64,000 bases of DNA from positions 1 to 64,000 of IMG/VR virus record IMGVR_UViG_3300021957_000024. The stretch is one strand, 5' to 3'. This DNA is from a virus. This document shows, piece after piece, positions 40,347-49,968 of this stretch (positions within the stretch are counted from its first letter, which is position 1; every line of letters begins with the position of its first letter). A program made the translations under genes and the position numbers. The notes under the pieces were generated by a model, which was not told where the DNA came from, ran no database searches, and worked only from the letters and a program-made list of their open reading frames with translations.

Positions 40347-40838
40347 TTAGTATTCTAAAATTGCGTAATCGTAAGATAATGTTAGAGTAATTTCAACTGG
40401 ATCAGTTGTATTTGACCAATCTAAATCATTAAACACTGCATTGTTGATAAATGCACCTTTAAGAGTCCATTGTTCGATTTTATCACCAACAGGACCTAAT
40501 AGATAACATTGAATATCTTTTTTATAGAAATCTGCATATCCATCTCTACCTGTGATAGATTCATGAGAAGTTCTCACCCATTCCATTACTGCTTGTGCAC
40601 CACTTGGAACGATTGGGTCATATAGAGTAATCTCTACATCTTGCCATTCACCTTTACCTTTTAGCTTTCTCTTAACATTAATGTGGTCAAGAGTTATCGT
40701 TTCAAACTGAATTGAAGGTCTGTTAGCTGTTTTTATAAGATATGAAGGGATGCCATCGATTTCCATGATGAATCTATTCTTCATCTTCGGTTCGAAGTTG
40801 GTATAAAACATCTGGTTAAATTCTAATACTTCTGCCAT
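40347..40838 (-). CDS. 19: Tail tube protein, T4 gp19-like
   Basis: 163 residues, the same length as T4 gp19. It has the family layout: RFIMEIDGIPSYLIKTANRP, GEWQDVEITLYDPIVPSGA, and the closing VEITLTLSYDYAILEY. It forms the inner tube through which DNA passes. It lies directly downstream of the sheath gene. It has a clear AGGAG and a late-type motif, and a strong terminator follows. Confidence 0.92.
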   Translation of the reverse strand: MAEVLEFNQMFYTNFEPKMKNRFIMEIDGIPSYLIKTANRPSIQFETITLDHINVKRKLKGKGEWQDVEITLYDPIVPSGAQAVMEWVRTSHESITGRDGYADFYKKDIQCYLLGPVGDKIEQWTLKGAFINNAVFNDLDWSNTTDPVEITLTLSYDYAILEY

Positions 40839-40858
40839 TTTTTTTCTCCTATTATACT

Positions 40859-40868
40859 AATAAATATA
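40859..40868 (-). promoter_or_regulatory. Late-type motif for the tail tube gene
   Basis: Minus-strand TATATTTATTAG, 20 bases before the ATG and followed by TAGGAG. Suggests separate high expression of the tube. Confidence 0.55.
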
Positions 40869-40890
40869 GTTTCCTTTTATTTTTGTTAAT

Positions 40891-43215
40891 TTATGCCGTA
40901 AATGATGCTCCAGTCGGTAATATGTTGAAATCTAACACGATGAATTCAGCAGTTTTTGTTGGTTGTAGGAAAATCTGTCCAGCCAATATATTTCTGTCGA
41001 TTACATCTGGTGTGTTATTACTTTCATCCATCACCACTCTAAATGCATACAATCCTTGTCTTTGTTGTATTCCTTCTAAATAAGGATTTACTGTGTTTAA
41101 GAATCTACTTCTTGTTTGTGAAGTATTTTGTTCAAATACTAAATATCTTGATGTAGATGCTATATACTTCTTAACTTTAATCATTAATCTTCTTACATTA
41201 ATTCTATCTAATGCTGAAGCTTTATCTTGTAAAGTTTTTTGTCCGAAAGCAACAATTCCTTCGCCAGGGAATTGTGCGATTGGGTTAATCTTTCCTTCAT
41301 ATAGTGTATCTCTCTCTGCATGTGTCAATCTGTTTAGTACAGATACCGCTCCTACAATACCACCTCTGTTTAAACCTGCAGGTGCAAACCATTCAGCTGC
41401 AATAGCATCATTCGCTGCATATATTCCTGGCATCAATACTGATGGTGGGACTGAAGTTAATTTATTTGTGTTTCTGTCGATTGTTTTAACCCATGGGTAG
41501 TATGTACCTACATAGTTAGAATCTACTGCAGAACCTTGTGTAACTGCTTGTGAGATAGTATGGTCACCATCAACAACATCACCGATAAAGAATGCATCTT
41601 CTCTAGCTTCTACCATGTCAGTTACTTTATCGAATACATAAGGATGATGATGTCTAACAATACCAGGTACAGATACTAAGTTGATATCGAAATCATCTGG
41701 ATTAGATACTGCGTTGATTGCTTTTACATAAGCAACTGAACCACTAGTAGTTGTACCACCTAAGTTAAATCCTTGTGAGTTTCCATCACCCCAATCAGAA
41801 TCACCATATTTAGCTCCTTTGATTGTTGGGTTACTACCATCGAATCCACTTTGGAATCCAACGATAAACTGTCTCTTGTTAATATCTGCTGAAGTATCTG
41901 ATGTAGATATTGTATATCCAAAGTTATGAGTTCCAACTACTGATTCAGAGATTGCAGTAAATGCTGCATCGAATGAGAAAGCAGTGTTTCCACCAGTAGT
42001 TGCACTACTTGGGATTGGAGCTAGATAATTGTTATTATTAATTTTAACTTGTGCAGTTTCTAAATCAATACCACTATATTGTACTGAATTAGATGATGTG
42101 TTGTTTTCTGAACCTGTCGCAAATATTACTGCAGGTACTCTAGATTCATCACTTCCAAGGAAAATTGGATTACTATAAGCTCCATGTCCGAAAGGTGCTG
42201 CAGTAATTGGGAATGAACCTTCATCAGCACATTCTACTCTTACATAACTTGAGTAATTTGGGTAATCTCCATTTTCTGTTTGTTTACCATTTGAATCTAT
42301 TGTTACATTTCTATCACCAATTACTTTTTTAATGTAGTTTGGAGATGCAGGGTCTAGATTTAAATTATTAAATGTTTCTAGTACATTTGGTCTTTTATTA
42401 ATATCACCATACTTTCTGATTGCAACTGAAAATGTTGCATAATCAGTAGCATTTGATGAACCTGCTGCTTTTACGTTAAAAATACCAATTTTGTATTCTT
42501 TATTATAGTTAGTACCATCACCTAAAGTGTGGAATTTAAATAAGTCATGTCTTTCACCAGAAATCAATTGTGATTGTATGTAAGGAGTGGAAGCGAATTG
42601 ACAATCGTTTGAAAAAACATTATCACTTAGTTCTACAATTTGGATATCATCATGTGTTGCTGCTGAAGCACTTGCCGCAGTACTTTCGAAGTAATTATAA
42701 ACATATGCATCTTTACTTCCTCTTGGGTTACTTCCAAATACACTTTCTAAATCATTTCCAGCTGATGGGTCAATAGATGCTGATATAGCTACTGCTGAAC
42801 CAGTTAAATCAATATTCAATTCATTTGCTGCTGCAGAAGCACTTGTTGCAGTTGAGCCTCCAAGTGTTCCTTTTCCATTATGAGTTTCGAATAGTGTTCC
42901 AACTATCTTTCCACCTGCTTGAATACCAAGTGGAACTGTTTGTGTATAACCACCTAAATTACCAACACGAACAATAGTTACAGTTCCAGCTTCTCTTAAG
43001 TAGTTTTGTACGGTATATCCTGTATAGTAATCTCCATTAGGAACACCAAATATTTCTTCAAATTCTGATTGTGTATTAACAACGGTTGGTACGAAAGCAG
43101 GTCCTTTATGGAAAGGTCCAATTATTGCTGCTCCGATTTCACCAATTCCTTGTGATAAGAAAGAAAGGTCATTTTCTCTCGTAAATACACCAGGTGATAC
43201 AATTTTTTCTGCCAT
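40891..43215 (-). CDS. 18: Contractile tail sheath protein, T4 gp18-like
   Basis: 774 residues (T4 gp18 has 659). The N terminus SPGVFTRENDLSFLSQGIGE and the motif AAIIGPFHKGPAFVPTVV are characteristic of contractile sheath proteins. The C terminus has the conserved domain with NVRRLMIKVKKYIASTSRYL and a VFEQNT element. The variable middle (about 100-500) would face outward. It shows that the phage has a contractile tail. It has an AAGGAG Shine-Dalgarno sequence and an upstream late-type motif. Confidence 0.95.
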   Translation of the reverse strand: MAEKIVSPGVFTRENDLSFLSQGIGEIGAAIIGPFHKGPAFVPTVVNTQSEFEEIFGVPNGDYYTGYTVQNYLREAGTVTIVRVGNLGGYTQTVPLGIQAGGKIVGTLFETHNGKGTLGGSTATSASAAANELNIDLTGSAVAISASIDPSAGNDLESVFGSNPRGSKDAYVYNYFESTAASASAATHDDIQIVELSDNVFSNDCQFASTPYIQSQLISGERHDLFKFHTLGDGTNYNKEYKIGIFNVKAAGSSNATDYATFSVAIRKYGDINKRPNVLETFNNLNLDPASPNYIKKVIGDRNVTIDSNGKQTENGDYPNYSSYVRVECADEGSFPITAAPFGHGAYSNPIFLGSDESRVPAVIFATGSENNTSSNSVQYSGIDLETAQVKINNNNYLAPIPSSATTGGNTAFSFDAAFTAISESVVGTHNFGYTISTSDTSADINKRQFIVGFQSGFDGSNPTIKGAKYGDSDWGDGNSQGFNLGGTTTSGSVAYVKAINAVSNPDDFDINLVSVPGIVRHHHPYVFDKVTDMVEAREDAFFIGDVVDGDHTISQAVTQGSAVDSNYVGTYYPWVKTIDRNTNKLTSVPPSVLMPGIYAANDAIAAEWFAPAGLNRGGIVGAVSVLNRLTHAERDTLYEGKINPIAQFPGEGIVAFGQKTLQDKASALDRINVRRLMIKVKKYIASTSRYLVFEQNTSQTRSRFLNTVNPYLEGIQQRQGLYAFRVVMDESNNTPDVIDRNILAGQIFLQPTKTAEFIVLDFNILPTGASFTA

Positions 43216-43257
43216 TTTATATTACTCCTTGTTATGATTTTTGTATAATAATACTCT

Positions 43258-43269
43258 TATATAAGTATA
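43258..43269 (-). promoter_or_regulatory. Late-type motif for the sheath gene
   Basis: Minus-strand TATACTTATATAAG, a variant with C at the centre, about 40 bases before the ATG. Confidence 0.5.
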
Positions 43270-43287
43270 AACAACTTTTTCGAAAGA

Positions 43288-43593
43288 TTATTTTTTAGTA
43301 TCTTCAGAAATAGTTTCTTCATTTGTTTTTTCTTCTGGTATAAATGTGTTTGTAGTTGGGTCATAATTACCATCACCATATTTCTCATTTAAACCTTTAA
43401 AAATATCTTGTTCTAATTGTACTAAACTTGAATGTTTTTGTAATAGTTTGTTTTCAACATTTGAAATTTCTTCTATTCTTTTTTTCTTTTCAATTTGTAC
43501 TTGACCAAGTTTCGTAAACACTTCAGCAACATCTTGTCTTAACTGATTTATCTGTGAAACTTCTTCTTCTGTAAACTTTATTGATTCTGCCAT
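43288..43593 (-). CDS. Coiled-coil protein upstream of the sheath
   Basis: 101 residues. Residues about 8-70 form a continuous amphipathic pattern (VSQINQLRQDVAEVFTKLGQ onwards) consistent with a coiled coil. A flexible, acidic tail (EEKTNEETISEDTKK) follows. No known family. Late-type motif upstream; probably structural or an assembly factor. Confidence 0.7.
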   Translation of the reverse strand: MAESIKFTEEEVSQINQLRQDVAEVFTKLGQVQIEKKKRIEEISNVENKLLQKHSSLVQLEQDIFKGLNEKYGDGNYDPTTNTFIPEEKTNEETISEDTKK

Positions 43594-43622
43594 TTTGATA
43601 TATTTTAGTTAATTTTTATTAC

Positions 43623-43638
43623 TATATATAAATATATA
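43623..43638 (-). promoter_or_regulatory. Late-type motif, extended palindromic form
   Basis: Minus-strand CTATATATTTATATATAG, about 30 bases before the coiled-coil gene. Confidence 0.55.
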
Positions 43639-43657
43639 GTTTTTTTGAAAACATAAA

Positions 43658-44974
43658 TTACGATACTGTAAATGTAAGTGTTGAACTATAAGAACTTAGT
43701 AAACCATTAGTTCCATATTGTCTTACTCTTGCATATCGTGTACCAGTTCCAATATCAAACGCACCCCCATCAGTTGTTGTTACTACTGTTGTTTCAGACC
43801 ATTGTGTTTCATCTACAAGTGGTGAACTAAAATCTGAGTTGTTATCTATTTGTACATCATACACATCATTTGAACCATCACCACTCCATGAAAGAGTTAA
43901 TGTACCATTTGTCCAAGCTAATGAAGTTGGTGCACTTGGTGCAGTTTCATCAGAATGAGAATTTCCACCTTTGTTGTGAGTTATATATCCATTTACTAAG
44001 TAAGTATCATCTTGTTCAACATCAATAGATACAATCTCAACTGTTTTTTCAACTACCTCTATTGAAGTAATATCAATTTCAGTAATTGTACCAGAAACAT
44101 CTCTAATCAATTTATCGTTAGTATTGATATTAAACATCTCTTTAAATCTATATTCACCATCATTTCCATCTTTTACTAACATTGGGTGTTCTGATGTTGC
44201 AGTTACCTCACCATCGTTAATATCGTAATATTTGTTAGCAAATGAATATGTAATACCAACAAGTGTTACATCTTTTGCTACTGTTCCTAATGTATCAGTT
44301 GACCATTCTAGGAAATTTGATTCATCAGTACCTAAACCTGTGATAGAATATCCTTGTAGTAAATCCCCTTCTTCTAAATCTCCTACTTCTACAATTGTTC
44401 CATCTGCAAGAGTTACTGGTGAATCAATAGTTAAACATAGTGCCGCTGAATTTCCATCATAAGAATCTACTGAATAAACAGTTTTGTTTCTAGCAGTATT
44501 ATAATTAGTTGCATGGTCATTATAAGTATCTGCATAAGTTACAGAAAGAGTATGTGATTGTGCACCCATTAGTGAAGTTTGTGAACTAGCACCTTGTGGG
44601 TTCATAGCCCCAATTGTAATATCATTTTGATATCCTGCAGCTGCCTCTAATGATAACCATCCTGCACTGTCTCCTGCTGAATTATAACTTGGTGATACAG
44701 ACCATATAAAATTTCCTCCTTTACTTTTTAAGGTAGAAAATTTATTTCCTTCTCCACTAAATCCTAGTGTATAAGTTTCTGTTGTAGATTCTACTGCATA
44801 AGTAAAGCCTGTAATTGAATCTACTGAATCAATACCATAACCTGACATTGAAACTATTGTTCCTGCACTTGCATTAAGTGCATTTAATGATATTCCACTA
44901 CCTGTATCGGTTGTTCTTACCGCAGTACCTAGATTTTTTAAACTTAGCGTATCGCCTGATGAAAATGTTGCCAT
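43658..44974 (-). CDS. Fibre/structural protein with Hint (bacterial intein-like) and FN3-like domains
   Basis: 438 residues. The N-terminal ~175 residues are Ser/Thr/Gly-rich beta structure. A Hint domain runs from C180 (CLTIDSPVTLADGT; block A) through TSEHPMLV (T260...H263; block B) to NGYITHN (H333-N334). The residue after the terminal Asn is Lys, not Cys/Ser/Thr, so true intein splicing is not expected, but N- or C-terminal autocleavage is possible as in bacterial intein-like domains. A fibronectin type III-like domain (about 345-438) follows. It lies beside sheath and fibre genes, so it is probably a virion protein matured by self-cleavage. Confidence 0.8.
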   Translation of the reverse strand: MATFSSGDTLSLKNLGTAVRTTDTGSGISLNALNASAGTIVSMSGYGIDSVDSITGFTYAVESTTETYTLGFSGEGNKFSTLKSKGGNFIWSVSPSYNSAGDSAGWLSLEAAAGYQNDITIGAMNPQGASSQTSLMGAQSHTLSVTYADTYNDHATNYNTARNKTVYSVDSYDGNSAALCLTIDSPVTLADGTIVEVGDLEEGDLLQGYSITGLGTDESNFLEWSTDTLGTVAKDVTLVGITYSFANKYYDINDGEVTATSEHPMLVKDGNDGEYRFKEMFNINTNDKLIRDVSGTITEIDITSIEVVEKTVEIVSIDVEQDDTYLVNGYITHNKGGNSHSDETAPSAPTSLAWTNGTLTLSWSGDGSNDVYDVQIDNNSDFSSPLVDETQWSETTVVTTTDGGAFDIGTGTRYARVRQYGTNGLLSSYSSTLTFTVS

Positions 44975-44984
44975 ATATGAATTC

Positions 44985-45983
44985 CTATATATTATAAATA
45001 TTAAGTAACTCTCTTATCCATTGTTCTTTGTTAGAAAATTTATCTATCATAAAAGATTTAATTTTATTAAACCATTTATTTCTTTCCTCATAAGAGACAT
45101 TACATAACCTTATATAAATATCTTTAAATTCTTTTTTAGATGATGCTCTGTAAGGATAATCTAAATCTTTACACCAATTTGTATAAATTATAGGTATTTT
45201 ACCATAATCTACGGCTTCAAATATTCCATAACCAAATGGTTCATTGTTAAAACATGAATGAGATATTCCCCAATCCATATTATAAAATGTATCTTTAAAT
45301 TCTGATTTATAATGATAAACTTTAGATTTTGATGTATCTACCTTTACTCCTTGTTTCCAAATAACATTAAATTCTTTTGAATTGGTAAATATATAAGATG
45401 GAATTTCATCTACATACCTTGGATTTTTTCTTCCCTCACATCTTGCAGCAAATCCAAGTTTATTTGATTTACTAAGAGGAAGATTTTTTTTAAACTCATA
45501 AAAATTAGTAATGTTTTTATTTTCATATATTATATCATACAAACCTATCCATATAGAATGTGTTGCCAATTTATTAATTCTTTTTTCCCAACTTGAATCT
45601 AAATAAGGATGCCAAACAAAACTTGAATCATCACCCATTTGAGATTTTATAATATGATTTACTGAATTATGTAAAACATTTGAATGAATTTTATCTTTAT
45701 TATCTTCAATTACTTTCATTGGAGTATAATGTCCATGAAGTATATTAATTCTTCTAGCATTTTTACAAAGATTTTCTGCGAACTCTATATCATCACCATG
45801 CCAATGGGCTTCAATTGGAAATTGATAATCTTCATGACCTTTGGGTTTGTTTCTATGAATTAAAAGAATTGGTTTTACATCTAATTTAGGTGCAACCAAT
45901 TCCATCCATAGATTTACCCAAGTATCAGTTCCAGCGTTTACCCAAGGTCCACCACCAGTAGTATAATACACATCATATACCAT
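44985..45983 (-). CDS. Glycosyltransferase, GT-B fold (GT4-like)
   Basis: 332 residues. The start, YTTGGGPWVNAGTDTWVN, offers a glycine-rich acceptor loop. LGFAARCEGRKNPRYVDEIP and HSCFNNEPFGYGIFEAVDYG, then KIPIIY, match the nucleotide-sugar site of GT4-type enzymes (the E...GxxxxEAxxxGxPxI pattern). It probably transfers sugar to a virion fibre, a host surface glycan or a modified DNA base. The fibre neighbours favour the first and the base-modification operon allows the last. No signal peptide; cytoplasmic. Confidence 0.75.
   Translation of the reverse strand: MVYDVYYTTGGGPWVNAGTDTWVNLWMELVAPKLDVKPILLIHRNKPKGHEDYQFPIEAHWHGDDIEFAENLCKNARRINILHGHYTPMKVIEDNKDKIHSNVLHNSVNHIIKSQMGDDSSFVWHPYLDSSWEKRINKLATHSIWIGLYDIIYENKNITNFYEFKKNLPLSKSNKLGFAARCEGRKNPRYVDEIPSYIFTNSKEFNVIWKQGVKVDTSKSKVYHYKSEFKDTFYNMDWGISHSCFNNEPFGYGIFEAVDYGKIPIIYTNWCKDLDYPYRASSKKEFKDIYIRLCNVSYEERNKWFNKIKSFMIDKFSNKEQWIRELLNIYNI
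44993..45003 (-). promoter_or_regulatory. Late-type motif for the Hint-domain protein
   Basis: Minus-strand TAATATTTATA inside the 3' end of the glycosyltransferase gene, followed by ATAGGA and the ATG at 44974. Confidence 0.5.
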
Positions 45984-45987
45984 AAAT

Positions 45988-47214
45988 TTATTTTTTTACA
46001 ATGATTAAACCTGTAAAAGTACTAGAAAAAGTTACAGTTACTCTATTTACTGAATTTGTTGTTACTGATTCTGCTTGTTCTTGTTGTGAAGTTGAAGTAT
46101 TCCAACATTGTACTATTGGATATTGTTCGTTTAAGTTGTGGTCTACTACATATGAAGATGCTCCACTAACTGTTTCTTTGTGAGTAGTTAAATCTGTAAT
46201 TTGTGATGAACCACTAACGATTCCACTTGGAATATTTGTAAAATTATCATAATCTAAGTAATAAGTTCCATCTTCGCCATCTAATAAGTTTGCATCTGAT
46301 GCAACACCTTGTACAACGTGCCCACCTTTTGCAACTACTACTCTACCACTTTCAGTTGATGCAAATGTTACGGTTACTTGATTATCATTTGTTGTTACGA
46401 TTGAATTTGGTATAAAATAACCATCATTTTCATCATATACAGTTACAATTACATTTTTAGTACCAAAGTTGTGAGTTACTACTTTAGAAGATACATTTGT
46501 AAAAGTATCTGTTACTGTTGCTGCTTGTTCTACTGTAATTCCTGTTAAATTAGAACCATCTCCTTGGAAAGAACCACTAAATGAACCGCTAACAGTTATT
46601 CCATCTATGTTACTACCACTCAATACAAGTTCTGTATCTAATTTGGTTTTAACATCTGTATCTGTGTAATGGTCTAAATCTGAAATTTGTGATTCAGTTA
46701 TGGTAATTTGTGAACTTCCACTAACTGTACCACTTGGTAAGTTTGTTATTAAATTAGAAATTGTTATTACTTCTGATTCTGAACCTAATTTTCCTAATTT
46801 CCAATAATCGTTTGTTGCATCCCAAAGTAAAGAACCACTTGTTGTTGAACCACCAGTTGCATCTTTTGTAATAATACCACTTGTTGTAGCAGTACCACCA
46901 TAGTTAAGTTCTATGATATTATCACCTATATTAAGGTTAGTTGAATCTATTGTTGTTGTTGTACCTTCAACTGTTAGATTGCCTGAAAGAGTTATGTTTG
47001 TTGCTGATATATCACCATTTAAGGTAACTGAACCTGTTATTGGGTGTTCTGTATTTGTAGTTAGGAATTCTTGAATCGAAGGAGTGCCACTGTCTTTTTC
47101 TAAAAAAACTCTACCATCATAGGTATTTACTGCCAATTCTCCTAGTTGAAGATTGGATGTAGAAGGTATCTTACCCGATACCGAGGTTCTTTTCAGTTTA
47201 ACAATTTGTGCCAT
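45988..47214 (-). CDS. Tail fibre protein A
   Basis: 408 residues. The N terminus MAQIVKLKRTSVSGKIPSTS followed by LQLGELAVN is a baseplate-attachment module shared with the fibres at 49969 and 55091. A repeat module (IDSTNLNIGDNIIELNYGG ... SGSLLWDATNDYWK) occurs once, with several SGSSQIT segments. Two related C-terminal beta domains (VVTHNFGTKNVIVTVYDEND and YVVDHNLNEQYPIVQCWN) resemble short fibre tips. No S74 chaperone. It lies four bases upstream of the glycosyltransferase. Confidence 0.8.
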   Translation of the reverse strand: MAQIVKLKRTSVSGKIPSTSNLQLGELAVNTYDGRVFLEKDSGTPSIQEFLTTNTEHPITGSVTLNGDISATNITLSGNLTVEGTTTTIDSTNLNIGDNIIELNYGGTATTSGIITKDATGGSTTSGSLLWDATNDYWKLGKLGSESEVITISNLITNLPSGTVSGSSQITITESQISDLDHYTDTDVKTKLDTELVLSGSNIDGITVSGSFSGSFQGDGSNLTGITVEQAATVTDTFTNVSSKVVTHNFGTKNVIVTVYDENDGYFIPNSIVTTNDNQVTVTFASTESGRVVVAKGGHVVQGVASDANLLDGEDGTYYLDYDNFTNIPSGIVSGSSQITDLTTHKETVSGASSYVVDHNLNEQYPIVQCWNTSTSQQEQAESVTTNSVNRVTVTFSSTFTGLIIVKK

Positions 47215-47252
47215 ATATACAGCTTTCTAATTTATATAAAACATACATCAAT

Positions 47253-47275
47253 ACACATCTTATATCAAGATGTAT
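47253..47275 (-). other. Hairpin between two fibre genes
   Basis: ACACATCTT (47253-47261) and AAGATGTAT (47267-47275) pair with one wobble and a 5-base loop. There is no T run, so it is more likely an mRNA stability or processing element than a terminator. The rest of 47215-47314 is A/T-rich with no gene. Confidence 0.4.
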
Positions 47276-47314
47276 TGTATTAACTTTATTATTAATAAAA
47301 TATCCAAATATATA

Positions 47315-49915
47315 TTAAGATATTTTACTTTCTAACTCTTCTATTCTTTTGATTAATTCTTTGTTTGATTCGATAAGAAGAGCAACAATTTTTTCATATT
47401 TAACTGCCTTGAAACCATTTTCTCTTGTTTCAACGATTTCTGGTAATACTTTTTCTATTTCTTGTGCAATTACCCCAACATCGTGTTGACCTTTAAATAT
47501 TTCATGTTTATCATTCCAATCAAAAGTATATCCACCGATTTGTTTGATTTTATCATTTGGATTTTCGATTGGTATAACATTATCTTTATATCTCTCATCT
47601 GAAGAAGCGTATGCAACAATATCTTCACCAACATTAAGTGTTTTTGCGATACCAACACCACCATCAACTATTAATGCTCCAGTCGTTTTGGAGGTTGATT
47701 GTGTAGTTGCATCAATGTTAACTGCTGATGAGAATGATTTAGCACCACTAAATGTTTGTGTTCCACTTAAATGTGCAGTATCAGAATCTAAATTAGCTGA
47801 TGGTAACACACCTGTTACATCTGTTGCTAAATCAATTTGATTTCTTGTAATTACTTGTCCACTAATTGTTATATAGTTTGGAGTACCTGATAAAGTTACA
47901 TCAGTTGAGTTATCAGTTCCTGCTGCATCTACACCTAAATTACTTCTTGCAGCTGCTGCTGAGGTTGCACCAGTACCACCACTTGTTACTGGAACAGTTC
48001 CACCTGTAATTTCTTGACCACTTAAAGATAAGTAGTTAGTGTTAGCAAGTGTAACATCTGTTGAGTTATCTGTTCCCGCTACATCTACACCTAATGTAGT
48101 TCTTGCTGCTGAAGCATCTGCATCATCTACAAGTGTTTTACCAAACGAAGATATTGTTGTACTTGCTGGTACAGAGAATGTTTTAATATCTGCATCTACA
48201 TTACCAGTAGTTAAAATTTCGTTTTCAGAACCTTTTGCTCCTGCTTTCCAATAATCATTTGAAGTATCCCATAGTAATGAACCACTATTTGTTGTTCCTA
48301 CTGCATCTCTTACATAGATACCACCATTTGCTCCTGCTGAACCATTAAGTTCTAATATATTATCACCAATTTGTACTACTGAAGATGAAATATAAGATGT
48401 TTCACCATTTACAGTTAAATTACCAGATAATGTTAAATTACCAAATTGTACATTTGATACTGTTGTTATTCCTTGATTAGATGCTCCTAAATATCCCCAT
48501 TGAGTTGAAGATATTGTAGTACTTCCAATATTTTCTAATTGTGCAACTTCTGCATCTGTTAAATCTGCTAAGTTTGTAGATAATGATGCACTAAATGTAT
48601 TAAGTGAGTCATTTTTATAATCAGAATCTACATTTAAAGTTCTTGTTGCAGCTATTGTACCACCACCATTAAGACCAGTTCCTGCAGTTATTGAAACTGA
48701 AGTGTGGTCTATGTGTTCATTTGCATCGTATCCACCAGCTGAAGATAATGTTATTTGAGATGAACCAGAAACTACTCCACCTTTAAGATTTGCGGAAAGA
48801 GTATCTCCACTTAATATCATATCAACATTATCGGTATCTGAAACTGCTAAGTTCGTATCATCACCAATATCAATAGTGTTTCTTGTAATTACTTGTCCAC
48901 TAATTGTAATATAATTTGGTGTACCACTTAAAGTTACATCTGTTGAGTTATCAGTTCCTGCTGCATCTACACCAATTGTAGTTCTAACTGCAGCTGCATC
49001 TGCATCATCTAAAATACTTTGTGCGAATGATGAGGCAACTTGGTCTGAACCAGATACTACACCACCGATAAGTTCGGCTGATAAAGTATCACCGGTTAAT
49101 ATCATATTTACTTCATTTGTATCTGAAACTGCTAAGTTTGTATCATCAGAAATATCAACAGTTGTTAAATAAGAACCACTATTTGCTTCTAAGTTTGATA
49201 ATCTTGAATCTTGTGCAGTATCTTTAGTTTCAAGTGCTCCAGTTGCGGCTGCTAATTCTGCATTGTCTACGAAGTCTCCACTAATAGAACCAGTAAATGT
49301 AGATAATTGGTCTAATCTACTATCTTGTGCTGCTTGTTCAGTAGAAATTGAACCAGTTTCAGTTGAAAGTTGGTCTAATCTACTATCTTGTGCTGCTTGT
49401 TCAGTAGAAATTGAACCAGTTTCAGTTGAAAGTTGGTCTAATCTTGAAGTTTGGGTTGTATTAGTTGTATCATTTGATGCAGTATAAGCATTTAGTGAAG
49501 TATTAATATATGCATTATCTAAAGTAGCAGAACCCCCTGCTGCTATTGTAATATCTCCACTAACATTTCCAAATACTGAATCTTCTAAATTTGAAAAAGT
49601 TACTTTCTTTTCTGTTCCTGCATCACTTATAAGGAAATTATCTCCTTGGTCAATTGTTGCTCCTCCTAGTGCATCAAGAATATCAATATTAAAATCACTT
49701 GCGGCTACTCCTGTTAAACTTGAACCATCTCCAACGAATGAACCAGTAAATGAACCAGAATAATTAACGGCTGGTTGAATTCCTTGGTCAACACCACTTG
49801 AATTTAAGGTGATGGTTTCAAGAGTACCGTTTTGTACTTGTAAGGTTATTAAATTACCATTCTCATCCGATGGGAATTGTAATGAACCTGATACTATGGG
49901 GTTGTGTATAATCAT
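47315..49915 (-). CDS. Tail fibre protein B with S74 intramolecular chaperone
   Basis: 866 residues. Beta-rich fibre with a coiled-coil stretch at 157-211 made of 21-residue repeats (RLDQLSTETGSIS...). Further along is the shared module (SSSVVQIGDNILELNGSAGA ... SGSLLWDTSNDYWK). The C-terminal ~110 residues, starting ASSDERYKDNVIPI and containing DVGVIAQEIEKVLPEIV and a final coiled coil, are an S74 peptidase-type trimerisation chaperone. It should cut itself off at the Ser of SSDER after folding. AAGGA and a late-type motif lie upstream. Confidence 0.88.
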   Translation of the reverse strand: MIIHNPIVSGSLQFPSDENGNLITLQVQNGTLETITLNSSGVDQGIQPAVNYSGSFTGSFVGDGSSLTGVAASDFNIDILDALGGATIDQGDNFLISDAGTEKKVTFSNLEDSVFGNVSGDITIAAGGSATLDNAYINTSLNAYTASNDTTNTTQTSRLDQLSTETGSISTEQAAQDSRLDQLSTETGSISTEQAAQDSRLDQLSTFTGSISGDFVDNAELAAATGALETKDTAQDSRLSNLEANSGSYLTTVDISDDTNLAVSDTNEVNMILTGDTLSAELIGGVVSGSDQVASSFAQSILDDADAAAVRTTIGVDAAGTDNSTDVTLSGTPNYITISGQVITRNTIDIGDDTNLAVSDTDNVDMILSGDTLSANLKGGVVSGSSQITLSSAGGYDANEHIDHTSVSITAGTGLNGGGTIAATRTLNVDSDYKNDSLNTFSASLSTNLADLTDAEVAQLENIGSTTISSTQWGYLGASNQGITTVSNVQFGNLTLSGNLTVNGETSYISSSVVQIGDNILELNGSAGANGGIYVRDAVGTTNSGSLLWDTSNDYWKAGAKGSENEILTTGNVDADIKTFSVPASTTISSFGKTLVDDADASAARTTLGVDVAGTDNSTDVTLANTNYLSLSGQEITGGTVPVTSGGTGATSAAAARSNLGVDAAGTDNSTDVTLSGTPNYITISGQVITRNQIDLATDVTGVLPSANLDSDTAHLSGTQTFSGAKSFSSAVNIDATTQSTSKTTGALIVDGGVGIAKTLNVGEDIVAYASSDERYKDNVIPIENPNDKIKQIGGYTFDWNDKHEIFKGQHDVGVIAQEIEKVLPEIVETRENGFKAVKYEKIVALLIESNKELIKRIEELESKIS
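49283..49447 (-). repeat. Tandem 63-bp repeats encoding coiled-coil (fibre B)
   Basis: About 2.6 units of a 21-residue repeat (three heptads) with RLDQL at residues 158, 179 and 200. It is nearly identical to the array in fibre D. Confidence 0.8.
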
Positions 49916-49936
49916 TTTTTATTTTTCCTTATTTCT

Positions 49937-49948
49937 TATATAAATATA
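49937..49948 (-). promoter_or_regulatory. Late-type motif for fibre B
   Basis: Minus-strand TATATTTATATAAG, about 22 bases before the ATG and followed by AAGGAA. Confidence 0.55.
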
Positions 49949-49968
49949 ACTATTTATTTTATTAAATA

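Noticed and set aside
47253-47275. Hairpin as a terminator
   Set aside because: No T run follows on either strand.
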